A program made the translations under genes and the position numbers. DNA of 6,167 bases from positions 1 through 6,167 of the forward strand of contig JAGREF010000032.1 of the NCBI GenBank assembly GCA_020446665.1, written 5' to 3'. Under the pieces are notes generated by a model. The model was not told the DNA's origin. It searched no databases and saw only the letters and a program-made list of their open reading frames with translations. This document shows, piece after piece, positions 1 to 6,119 of the stretch. Source of the stretch: Sphingomonadaceae bacterium. GTDB taxonomy: Bacteria > Pseudomonadota > Alphaproteobacteria > Sphingomonadales > Sphingomonadaceae. Each line of letters opens with the position of its first letter. The stretch's first letter is position 1.

Positions 1-1317
1 CAGGCCGGGCTGGATCGGGCGGCCATTCTCGTCGCGCACGCTGCCTGCAGGCTGCTGGCTCTGGTCGATGGCATCGCGGCTGATATTCTCCACCGTGCCT
101 TCGATCAGGCCGTAATCGGTGAAGTTGAACGCCTCCAGCTTCACCGCGACGCGTTGGCCTACACTCACGAAGCCGATATCCTTGTTCTGGACAAAGGCCT
201 CCACCTCGATGCTGCCATTGCAACTGGTGAGAACCTTGGCGTTTCCAGAAGTGCACGGAACAATCACCATCAGCGGCTGCGCAGGCTGGACCACCCCGCC
301 GACCGTTGTGACCGCAAGCTGCTGAACCACACCATCGACCGGCGCGCGCAGTTCCATCAGTTCACGCCTGCGCCCCGCCTTGCGCAGTTCCTCGCCGGCA
401 AGGCCTGCCTTGTCATTGGCCTCGGCGAGGTCAGTGACCGCCAGCTTGCCGAAATTCTGGCGTAGACTGGCCATTTCTGCATCGAGCGTGCCGATAGCGG
501 CGCGTGCCTTGTCCGCATTGGCGCGCTGGACATCGATATTGCGCAGATGCTCGGCCCGCGCCTGCTCATATTCGAGCAGTTTGAGCTTCGAGTAATAGCC
601 CTTCTCGGCAAGTTCGGCGCGCGCAGCCATTTGCTTGTCGAGATAGGGAAGCGCTTCTGTAAGCTTGGCGATCTCGGCTTCGGCCCCTGTCAGCTCGGCA
701 CGGCGTTCCGCGCGCTGCTGCACGAGCGAGGCGCGGCGCGCTTCATATTCGCCGATAGCGCTGCTGATGAAGGCCTGTTCGGTGCGCACGATTTGGGGCG
801 GGGTGCCGGGCGGCGCGACAAAGCGGGCTGCACGCCCATCGAGATAGGCCAGCAACGCATCATTGCGCGCCTGCATGATCCGGGCGGAGAGCAGCGTCTG
901 TTCGCTCTGTGCCTCGTCAGCAATGGCCAGCGTCGGGTCGAGTTCGACCAGCAAATCGCCTTTTTTGACGAACTGCCCGTTGCGCACATGGATCACCCGG
1001 ACCGAGCCGATCTCAAGGGGTTGGACGACCTTGACATTGCCCGTCGGCACCGTCTTGCCCGAAGCCACGGCAACCACATCAATCTGGCCGACAATGGCCC
1101 AGATGATCGCCAGCACGAACAGGGTGCAGGTAAGCCACAGCAGGCGGCGCAGGCCCGGACTGGGGGGCTTTTCCATGATTTCCAGCGCAGCGGGCAGGAA
1201 CTCATGCGCCTCGCGCGGCTTGAACGCCTTGTCAGCGAGGTTCTGCGCCCGCCAGCTTTCGCGCAGCACGGAAAGATGCCGCGTGATGGTGGGGAAGCGA
1301 TCGGACAGTCTACCCAC
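1..1317 (-). CDS. HlyD-family periplasmic adaptor (membrane fusion protein) of type I secretion, C-terminus cut by window edge
   Basis: This is the inner-membrane-anchored adaptor that bridges an ABC exporter to a TolC-like outer-membrane channel. The reverse-strand frame is open from 1317 to the left edge (439 codons). A short cytoplasmic N-terminus carries FLPAALEIMEKPPSPG, followed by one membrane helix at about residues 57-80. Next comes the first half of the lipoyl/barrel region (VKVVQPLEIGSVRVIHV, then FVKKGDLLVELDPT) and a long charged coiled-coil region at about 140-315. The second lipoyl half is RAPVDGVVQQL (324-334), and QNKDIGFVSVGQ (377-388) matches the HlyD family closely. Compared with E. 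coli HlyD (478 aa, from memory), roughly the last 40 residues lie outside the window. The start is placed at GTG 1317, which overlaps the upstream toxin stop as TAGTG; no in-frame ATG exists upstream before a TGA at 1438-1440. About 11 extra residues with two cysteines (C355, C366) precede the QNKDIGF motif. The family call is firm; the start is less so. Confidence 0.93.
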   Translation of the reverse strand, partial: MGRLSDRFPTITRHLSVLRESWRAQNLADKAFKPREAHEFLPAALEIMEKPPSPGLRRLLWLTCTLFVLAIIWAIVGQIDVVAVASGKTVPTGNVKVVQPLEIGSVRVIHVRNGQFVKKGDLLVELDPTLAIADEAQSEQTLLSARIMQARNDALLAYLDGRAARFVAPPGTPPQIVRTEQAFISSAIGEYEARRASLVQQRAERRAELTGAEAEIAKLTEALPYLDKQMAARAELAEKGYYSKLKLLEYEQARAEHLRNIDVQRANADKARAAIGTLDAEMASLRQNFGKLAVTDLAEANDKAGLAGEELRKAGRRRELMELRAPVDGVVQQLAVTTVGGVVQPAQPLMVIVPCTSGNAKVLTSCNGSIEVEAFVQNKDIGFVSVGQRVAVKLEAFNFTDYGLIEGTVENISRDAIDQSQQPAGSVRDENGRPIQPGL

Positions 1318-1319
1318 TA
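1315..1319 (-). promoter_or_regulatory. TAGTG stop/start overlap joining toxin and adaptor genes
   Basis: The toxin stop TAG (1319-1317) shares its G with the GTG proposed as the adaptor start (1317-1315). Upstream, on the minus strand, lies only a weak purine-rich stretch, TGGAATGGCGGA. This layout suggests that ribosomes finishing the toxin re-initiate on the adaptor. It is inferred from sequence geometry only. Confidence 0.55.
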
Positions 1320-1760
1320 TCCGCCATTCCAGTCGCGAGACAGGAATACCGAGACAGGCACTATATTGGCCGCATAAGACGGCGGCTGCGTTTTCCCCAA
1401 CTTGCCATCTTGCACGATAAGGAAGTCCACCTTCTCATCATCATTGGACGCTTTAGCGCTTCGATGAACAGCAGCTATCTTAGGAAGGGCACCAAACTTT
1501 TGCCCAGCCTCCAAAGTAAGAGATCGTAAATCGGCCATGAGGCGCTCGGCTCGAGCAAGAAGAAAGCGCCCATCACCAGCAAGCACGATGCGCGATGCGA
1601 GCCTGGGATATTGCAAGGCAGATCCCAATTCCTGAAACTGCCGCTCGCTGACGACGATATCAAAATGGCGCCCCTGCCACAGGGCGAGAAGTCTGCCTGA
1701 CGGCGACGCGTCGGACAGTATCCCACTGATCAGGACGGCATTGTCAATCATGACCCGCAT
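1317..1760 (-). CDS. PIN-domain toxin of a type II toxin-antitoxin pair, possibly degenerate
   Basis: The 147-residue protein resembles PIN-family putative toxins (COG1569-like), which are metal-dependent RNases held inactive by a partner antitoxin. Visible landmarks are the N-terminal strand with D6 (MRVMIDNAVLISG), the family-typical FDIVVSERQFQELGSAL with E39 and E44, and an acidic C-terminal cluster D107, D108, D112 and D118 (DDEKVDFLIVQDGKL). Two features are odd. The usual D-T-N after the first strand is D-N-A here. The spacing between the D-D pair and the VDFLIVQD strand is very short, as if a helix seen in typical members were missing. Catalytic activity is therefore uncertain. The start at ATG 1760 has GAGGGG 8 nt upstream; a second ATG at 1751 is possible. 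The gene follows the antitoxin by 18 nt, and its stop overlaps the adaptor start. Confidence 0.8.
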   Translation of the reverse strand: MRVMIDNAVLISGILSDASPSGRLLALWQGRHFDIVVSERQFQELGSALQYPRLASRIVLAGDGRFLLARAERLMADLRSLTLEAGQKFGALPKIAAVHRSAKASNDDEKVDFLIVQDGKLGKTQPPSYAANIVPVSVFLSRDWNGG

Positions 1761-1768
1761 TAACGCAG

Positions 1769-1774
1769 CCCCTC
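1769..1774 (-). promoter_or_regulatory. Ribosome binding site of the PIN toxin gene
   Basis: The minus strand reads GAGGGG, then an 8-nt spacer (CTGCGTTA), then ATG at 1760. This spacing favours the 1760 start over the in-frame ATG at 1751. Confidence 0.6.
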
Positions 1775-1778
1775 GCCT

Positions 1779-2021
1779 TTAGCTATTTTGTGTGCTGGCA
1801 AGCGCGTCTGCGACAAGCGTTTCGATTTCTTCAACTGACAGATCCACAAATCCCTTCCTGATCTCTGCAAGGTTGAGACTGAACATCCGCCACTTGACTG
1901 CATCTTCCACGAAACTCGCCAGATCACCCTGTTCGCTCCCTTGCTGAGCGAGATAGGTCTTGAGCTCAATGTTCGTTCGTTGATCAATGCTGATCAGCAG
2001 ATCGACTTTTTCTTCCTTCAT
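1779..2021 (-). CDS. Ribbon-helix-helix antitoxin partner of the PIN toxin
   Basis: This 80-residue protein has the layout of a small ribbon-helix-helix DNA-binding antitoxin. There is a short basic/hydrophobic strand (EKVDLLISID, about residues 4-13), helix 1 (TNIELKTYLAQQG), helix 2 (DLASFVEDAVKWRMF) and an acidic C-terminal tail (LSVEEIETLVADAL) that would be expected to wrap the toxin. In known pairs of this kind, the antitoxin dimer binds its own promoter and the tail neutralises the PIN toxin; here that is inferred from order, size and fold. The start is placed at ATG 2021, because GGAG lies 6 nt upstream; a GTG at 2024 in the same frame is the alternative. It lies 27 nt after the exporter stop and 18 nt before the toxin. 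Base composition is visibly lower in GC: 28 of 60 G+C at 1981-2040, against 43 of 60 at 2701-2760 in the exporter, which suggests a separate origin. Confidence 0.78.
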   Translation of the reverse strand: MKEEKVDLLISIDQRTNIELKTYLAQQGSEQGDLASFVEDAVKWRMFSLNLAEIRKGFVDLSVEEIETLVADALASTQNS

Positions 2022-2027
2022 CACATG

Positions 2028-2031
2028 CTCC
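2028..2031 (-). promoter_or_regulatory. Ribosome binding site of the antitoxin gene
   Basis: GGAG on the minus strand, 6 nt before ATG 2021. It lies in the 27-nt gap after the exporter stop, so the antitoxin can be translated independently of the interrupted exporter. Confidence 0.55.
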
Positions 2032-2048
2032 AGAGCTCGGTCAACATA

Positions 2049-4229
2049 TTACCCTGCGGCCATCCCGGTCTGCTTGGCGTGAAGCTGGGCATAGCGGCCG
2101 CCGGCGCGCAGCAGCTCGTCATGGCTGCCCATTTCAGTCACCTCGCCCGCCTCGACCGTGATGATACGGTGGCAGGGGCGCACGGCGGACAGGCGGTGCG
2201 CAATGATCATCACCGTGCGCCCCTGCGCAATCCGGGTGAGATTGGTCTGGATGATCTCTTCGCTTTCAGCGTCCAGCGCGCTGGTTGCTTCATCGAGGAT
2301 CAGGATGCGCGGATCGGTGATCAGGGCGCGGGCAATCGCAAGCCGCTGCCGCTGGCCGCCTGAAAGGTTGCTGCCACGCTCTTCGATAATCGTGTCATAG
2401 CCATGCGCAAGCGTGAGGATGAACTCATGCGCGCCGGCAAGCTCTGCTGCGGCAATCACCCGCTCCATCGCGATCGTAGGGTTGGTGAGCGCGATATTCT
2501 CGCGCACAGTGCGGTTGAAGAGGATATTCTCCTGCAGCACGACCCCTACCTGCCGCCGCAGCTAGGCCGGATCGACCAGCGCGAGATCCGTCCCGTCCAC
2601 CAGCACGCGGCCTTGCTCTGGCACATAGAGCCGCTGCACCAGCTTGGTCAGCGTGCTCTTGCCGCTGCCTGATGGGCCGACAATACCGAGCATCTCACCC
2701 GGCGCGATGTCGAGGCTGACCCCGCGCAACGCCTCAGGCGCATCGGGGCGGTAGCGAAAGCGGACCTTGTCAAACTCCACCCGCCCCTTGATCGGCGGCA
2801 GGCTGGCGCGGTTCGGGTTATGCTCCGGCTCGGCAGGCGCATTGAGGATGTCACCCAAACGGTCAACCGAGATCCGCACTTGCTGGAAGTCCTGCCACAA
2901 TTGCGAGAGCCGCAGGATCGGCTGCGCCACACGGCCTGCCAGCATGTTGAACGCCACCAGCGCCCCGACCGACAGCTCACCTGCAATCACTGCTTTTGCA
3001 CCGAAGAACAGGATCGCCACCGTGGTCAGCTTGGAAACCAGCTGGATCGCATGGCTGCCCCAATTGGCGAGCACTGCCACGTCGAAGCCGGTCGCAGTGT
3101 AGCCCGCGAACTGCTTCTCCCACCGGTCACGCATGCGCGGTTCCACCGCCATGGCTTTGAGCGTACCGATGCCGGTGACGGTCTCGACCAGGAAGGCCTG
3201 GTTCTCCGCCCCGCGCTTGAACTTCTCGTCGAGCCGGGTCCTGAGCGGCGGCGTTACCACGATCGAGATCAACGCGTAAATCGGCACGGTCAGCGCCACG
3301 ATCAGCGTCAGCATCGGTGAGTAAATATACATCACCGCAAAGAAGACGATGGTGAAGAACAGATCGATCACCACGGTTACCGCATTGCTGGTGAGGAAGT
3401 TGCGGATATTCTCCAGCTCGCGCACACGCGCCACACTGTCCCCCACGCGCCGGGCCTCGAAATAGCTCAGCGGCAAGGCAACCAGATGGCGGAACAAGGC
3501 TGCCGACAGCTCGGCATCGACCCTGTTGGTGGTATGCGCAAACAGCCAGTTCCTGAGCGCAGACAGCAGCGTCTCGAACACCAGCACCGTCGAAAGGCCA
3601 ATTGCCAGCACCTCCAGCGTGGTCATGGACTGGTGGACCAGCACCTTATCAATCACCAGCTGGAAGAAGATTGGCGATGCGAGTCCGACCAGCTGGAGAA
3701 AGAAACTGCCCAGCAAGACATCGCGCAAGGGGCCGCGATATTTGACCAGCGCAGGGATGAACCAGCTGATATCAAAGGCGCGCTTTTGCCCTGCAATATG
3801 TTCGCGGCTCGTCATCAGCAGCAGGTCTGCTTCGCCTCCTGCCAGGGTAAAGCGCTCTTCGACCTTTTCCAGTGACCAGACTTCGGGTGCTTGCTGCCCG
3901 GCGGCGAGCACCAGATGGCGCGTGCCGGTCTCGCCGCTATCGTCGACCTTGAGCAGGATCGCAGTGCCGCCTTCGCGCAGAGTAACCAGCGCAGGCAATG
4001 GTTGCTTGACGAGATCCGACACGGCAGACTTCTTGCGCTTCGCGATTAACCCCAGCTTCTTTGCAATGCGGATGAGATCATCAAAGTCATAGGGCTTGTC
4101 ACCCTGTCCTCGATCATGATGAATCTGCGCAGGCTCTGCCGCCACCCCCAAAAACTGGGCCAGCAAGACAAAACAGCCAAGCGCTTGATCGGCGGGCGCC
4201 GCCGGATTGTTATTCTGTTCTTCCTGCAT
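2049..4229 (-). pseudogene. HlyB/LapB-type type I secretion ABC exporter interrupted by an in-frame TAG
   Basis: This is the inner-membrane ATPase of a type I secretion system, which normally exports RTX-like proteins with C-terminal signals. Read through, it is 726 residues, close to E. coli HlyB (707). Residues 1 to about 135 form a C39-like peptidase domain lacking the catalytic residues (Gln at the usual Cys, Ala at the usual His). The transmembrane domain follows at about 150-430 (FDISWFIPALVKYRGPLRDVL, FEARRVGDSVARVREL, FNMLAGRVAQPILRLSQLWQ). The ATPase domain has Walker A GPSGSGKST at 518-526. Codon 556 is TAG (2564-2562) inside [19 protein letters not shown], where HlyB has Trp. After it, in the same frame, lie the Q-loop (Q566), signature LSGGQRQR (622-629), Walker B ILILDEA (642-648) and the H-loop His678, with no further damage. 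The 555-residue product would lack these motifs. The ATG at 4229 follows an in-frame TAG at 4262-4260, and its ribosome binding site is weak. A sequencing error or suppression remains possible. Confidence 0.9.
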
Positions 4230-4613
4230 GAGCGCCCGACTGTTCCAATCGCAGCTTACCTATTGGCTGTCACGCGAATTGAAAGAAAAAAGATCAAATA
4301 TTGCCTGTAAAATCGTGGGCATAGAGGTGCATGTAGTCCCGAGTAACCTTGGGCCTATCTCCGCGTGCTTGCAGATTTGTCAATGCCGATAGGGTCGTCG
4401 TTGAAGGCGAGCTGGATAAATTTTCAATGCACCTACGACTGATCAGCGATCAAAGACGTGCCTGTCGACGTCGGTGCTCACACGGATTTACCGTATGAGA
4501 AGACCCCAGTGCTAGGCGATAGCGGTGAGACCAAGACACCTACCAAACTTCCCACCATTTTTCCGTTATGGATCGCCGCCCCATTTGACACTCAAAATCT
4601 CTTTCACCCTCAA
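4230..4613. other. Gene-free region upstream of the secretion operon
   Basis: I see no convincing gene on either strand. The part nearest the exporter (about 4262-4315) is AT-rich with a T-run on the minus strand, as expected of an upstream regulatory region. No rho-independent terminator is evident for the genes ending at 4614. The plus-strand frame that crosses into the membrane-protein gene looks like an antisense shadow. Confidence 0.6.
4354..4383 (-). promoter_or_regulatory. Candidate promoter for the secretion/TA operon
   Basis: A perfect TTGACA (-35 like) lies at 4383-4378 on the minus strand, followed after 18 nt by GATAGG (4359-4354), a poor -10 match (3 of 6). It would leave a leader of roughly 120 nt before the exporter ATG. 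The evidence is limited to the -35 match and the location in the only large gap. Confidence 0.25.
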
Positions 4614-4784
4614 TCAGGCCGCGAACGTCGCCGCGCCGTAGGCGTAACGATAATTACCATGCGACCAGAGGAAGTACCCGGCAGCCAATTTCAATCCGGC
4701 GAAGTGGAGCATGGTGATGGCCTTCGACATGTCGAAAAAGGGTCCGAGCATTCTATAGATGCCAACCATGTCAGGGATGGGTCA
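4614..4784 (-). pseudogene. Probable C-terminal remainder of the second membrane-protein paralogue, after an in-frame TGA
   Basis: The frame of the upstream gene continues past TGA (4784-4782) for 55 sense codons to a TGA at 4616-4614. The translation is membrane-protein-like: an MVGIYRMLGPFF stretch, then a hydrophobic segment (AITMLHFAGLKLAAGYFLW) and a WSHGNYRYAYG tail. With it the second paralogue would be 153 residues, near the 168 of the first, and would regain a second membrane segment in a similar place. It could instead be a separate 51-residue gene starting at ATG 4769, but no good ribosome binding site is seen. Confidence 0.5.
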
Positions 4785-5075
4785 GAGCATGATGGCGACA
4801 CCAATCGACATAAGGATGGTGCCATCGATCATATCCTTCTTGTGCGGGCTGGAAAAGAACAGCCCCGCTTGCGGGACCGCAATCGCATCAACGTGAAGTG
4901 CACCTGATGATCCGTGATATCCGGCGGCAATCAATAAATCACCGTCCTTGAATGGCAGGCCACTGCCCCACCAGCGGCAGACCCGCCCGTTGATTCGAAA
5001 GACAGCTTCATTTCGCGTTTGCGCAGGGGTGAGCATATGCTCCGCAGCCCCCTGGACCAGTTCCGGGCCGTTCAT
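4782..5075 (-). CDS. Small membrane protein with CRWWG motif, second tandem paralogue, probably truncated
   Basis: I do not recognise the family. The 97-residue product aligns without gaps to the upstream neighbour over 55 residues (V25-K79 here against V24-R78 there), with 28 identities by hand count. The shared core includes GR-x-CRWWGS-x-LP (C33), GD-x-L-x-A-x-G and G-x-SG. After PHK the protein enters one hydrophobic segment (GTILMSIGVAIML) and stops. The start at ATG 5075 overlaps the upstream stop as ATGA, with GGGG about 9 nt before it; this start also aligns with the paralogue's N-terminus, better than the ATG at 5090. The core domain is presumably on one side of the membrane and tethered by the C-terminal helices. 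Function is unknown. Confidence 0.65.
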   Translation of the reverse strand: MNGPELVQGAAEHMLTPAQTRNEAVFRINGRVCRWWGSGLPFKDGDLLIAAGYHGSSGALHVDAIAVPQAGLFFSSPHKKDMIDGTILMSIGVAIML

Positions 5076-5578
5076 GACACACCGCCCCAAAGAAGGCCAA
5101 GCTCTTCATGGATTCGTCGCCGGGCGATAAGGATTGCCTGGTATCCACGGAACGCAGACCATCCCATCCAGAGTGCGCCTGACCCAAGACAAACCAGCAG
5201 GATAATAAAGAAGGCGGGTAGCAATAGAGATGCATGGCCAAAGAAGTTCGGAAACACGCCAACGAGCGTGGCAAGCAGGGCCAGCGCAGCCGTCAGGCAA
5301 ATGGCCCCCGCGGACGCAAGAACCAGCTCGACTGTCATTCCGAAACGATGGGGCTGGCAGAATAATAGTCCCATATCAGGCATAGCCACCGCGAAGATTT
5401 CGAAGGTGCCACTGGCTCCGGAAAAGCCTGATGCAACCAGCCTGTCTCCGTTATCTATAGGCAATACGCTGCCCCACCACCGGCAAGTTCTGCCGTCGAT
5501 CTTGATCACGGCACCTCCAAAGCCCTCCAGCTTCGAAAGCAGAACCTTCGCTCGGCCATGCACAATCTGCGCTTTCAT
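5072..5578 (-). CDS. Small membrane protein with CRWWG motif, first tandem paralogue
   Basis: A 168-residue protein of a family I do not recognise. Residues 1 to about 78 form a soluble, probably beta-rich domain with GRTCRWWGSVLP (C32), then NGDRLVASGFSGASG and PDMGLLFCQPHR. Two hydrophobic segments follow at about 83-108 and 117-140, separated by a short loop (FPNFFGH), and the tail is basic then acidic (IARRRIHEELG). No signal peptide is visible, so the N-domain may be cytoplasmic; this is inferred. ATG 5578 is preferred because GGAGA lies 6 nt upstream; the in-frame ATG at 5584 directly abuts that site. The stop overlaps the next gene as ATGA, which implies coupled translation of the two paralogues. 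An inverted repeat sits immediately upstream of the ribosome binding site. Confidence 0.75.
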   Translation of the reverse strand: MKAQIVHGRAKVLLSKLEGFGGAVIKIDGRTCRWWGSVLPIDNGDRLVASGFSGASGTFEIFAVAMPDMGLLFCQPHRFGMTVELVLASAGAICLTAALALLATLVGVFPNFFGHASLLLPAFFIILLVCLGSGALWMGWSAFRGYQAILIARRRIHEELGLLWGGVS

Positions 5579-5584
5579 AACCAT

Positions 5585-5589
5585 TCTCC
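5585..5589 (-). promoter_or_regulatory. Ribosome binding site of the first CRWWG membrane-protein gene
   Basis: GGAGA on the minus strand, 6 nt before ATG 5578 and 0 nt before ATG 5584. The spacing decides for the 5578 start. Confidence 0.6.
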
Positions 5590-5590
5590 G

Positions 5591-5612
5591 TTGGCTGATT
5601 CAACTCAGCCAA
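5591..5612. repeat. Perfect 8-bp inverted repeat with 6-nt loop before the ribosome binding site
   Basis: The arms are TTGGCTGA (5591-5598) and TCAGCCAA (5605-5612), with loop TTCAAC on the plus strand. On the minus-strand transcript the hairpin ends one base before GGAGA of the first paralogue. No T-run follows in the direction of transcription, so it does not look like a simple terminator. It could be an operator, an mRNA structure that tunes ribosome access, or a processing or stability element between the lipoprotein and the membrane-protein genes. Confidence 0.6.
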
Positions 5613-5641
5613 ACTCCCCCCCTCACTCTTCCCGCAGAAGC

Positions 5642-6109
5642 TTACAGACCACCGACAACCGCCAGCCGACCGTCGACAGTGTCGAAGCGGTATCCCGCAT
5701 AATGGCGTGCTTCTTCGCCGTCTTTGCCGCGCAGCGTCACGGTCATTTCGCAGTTGTAGCCTGGGTTTGGAGCAGCAGGAGCGCAGGAGACATCATGAAC
5801 GTCCTCGAGTTCCGCATCCGCAATCCATTGCGCTTCATCGGCCCTCGCACGATCCTCATCGGCAACCTGTTGGTGACTGCTCGAAATCGAGCTTTCAGTG
5901 CCCAGGCGCGCGGATATTCGGGCACTCATCCTGGCACCTTTCTCGAAGCTGGCGGCATGATCGAAATAGAAGGCTGCACGGCCACGTTGCCCGGCCTGTT
6001 CGTTTGGCCAATGGTCGCGTACAGCCTGCTCGACCGCAGAGTCACTTGGGGAGCAAGCGGCGACAGCGAGGGCCGTTGCTGTTACAAGAAGTCGAGGGTT
6101 TGATTTCAT
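5642..6109 (-). CDS. Predicted lipoprotein of unknown function
   Basis: A 155-residue protein with a lipoprotein signal: basic N-terminus (MKSNPR), hydrophobic stretch (LLVTATALAVAA) and lipobox VAAC with C19 as the lipidated residue. Ser at +2 is compatible with outer-membrane sorting. The mature part is charged and Ala-rich in the middle (about 80-105, possibly helical). It ends in a strand-rich segment with two cysteines, C109 and C120 (VSCAPA and GYNCEMTV), that could form a disulfide, followed by YAGYRFDTVDGRLAVVGGL. I do not recognise the family. The start is ATG 6109 because GGAGG lies 5 nt upstream; the in-frame TTG at 6121 overlaps that site. The gene lies 63 nt before the first membrane-protein paralogue in the same direction, so co-transcription is likely but unproven. 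Confidence 0.75.
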   Translation of the reverse strand: MKSNPRLLVTATALAVAACSPSDSAVEQAVRDHWPNEQAGQRGRAAFYFDHAASFEKGARMSARISARLGTESSISSSHQQVADEDRARADEAQWIADAELEDVHDVSCAPAAPNPGYNCEMTVTLRGKDGEEARHYAGYRFDTVDGRLAVVGGL

Positions 6110-6114
6110 ATTTG

Positions 6115-6119
6115 CCTCC
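6115..6119 (-). promoter_or_regulatory. Ribosome binding site of the lipoprotein gene
   Basis: GGAGG on the minus strand, 5 nt before ATG 6109. It rules out the TTG at 6121, which lies across the site. Confidence 0.75.

Noticed and set aside
547..1377. Long plus-strand open frame (276 codons) opposite the adaptor gene
   Set aside because: The minus strand encodes an unmistakable HlyD-type adaptor here; the plus-strand translation has no family-like motifs and is an antisense shadow in high-GC DNA.
2049..2540. Independent gene for the exporter's C-terminal ATPase half starting at GTG 2540
   Set aside because: The fragment begins inside the conserved VVLQEN motif, has no ribosome binding site and lacks Walker A, so it is the remainder of the interrupted exporter.
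4325..4434. Inverted 8-mers AGGTGCAT (4325-4332) and ATGCACCT (4427-4434) in the intergenic gap
   Set aside because: A single 8-bp match about 95 nt apart is readily expected by chance in a region this size, and nothing else supports a function.
4230..4613. Possible tRNA, small RNA or terminator in the intergenic gap
   Set aside because: No cloverleaf with a T-loop signature and no GC-rich hairpin followed by a T-run was seen on either strand.
4458..4907. Plus-strand open frame of 149 codons
   Set aside because: It overlaps the minus-strand membrane-protein paralogue, whose translation aligns with its neighbour; the plus-strand product is His/Asp/Arg-rich, as expected of an antisense frame.
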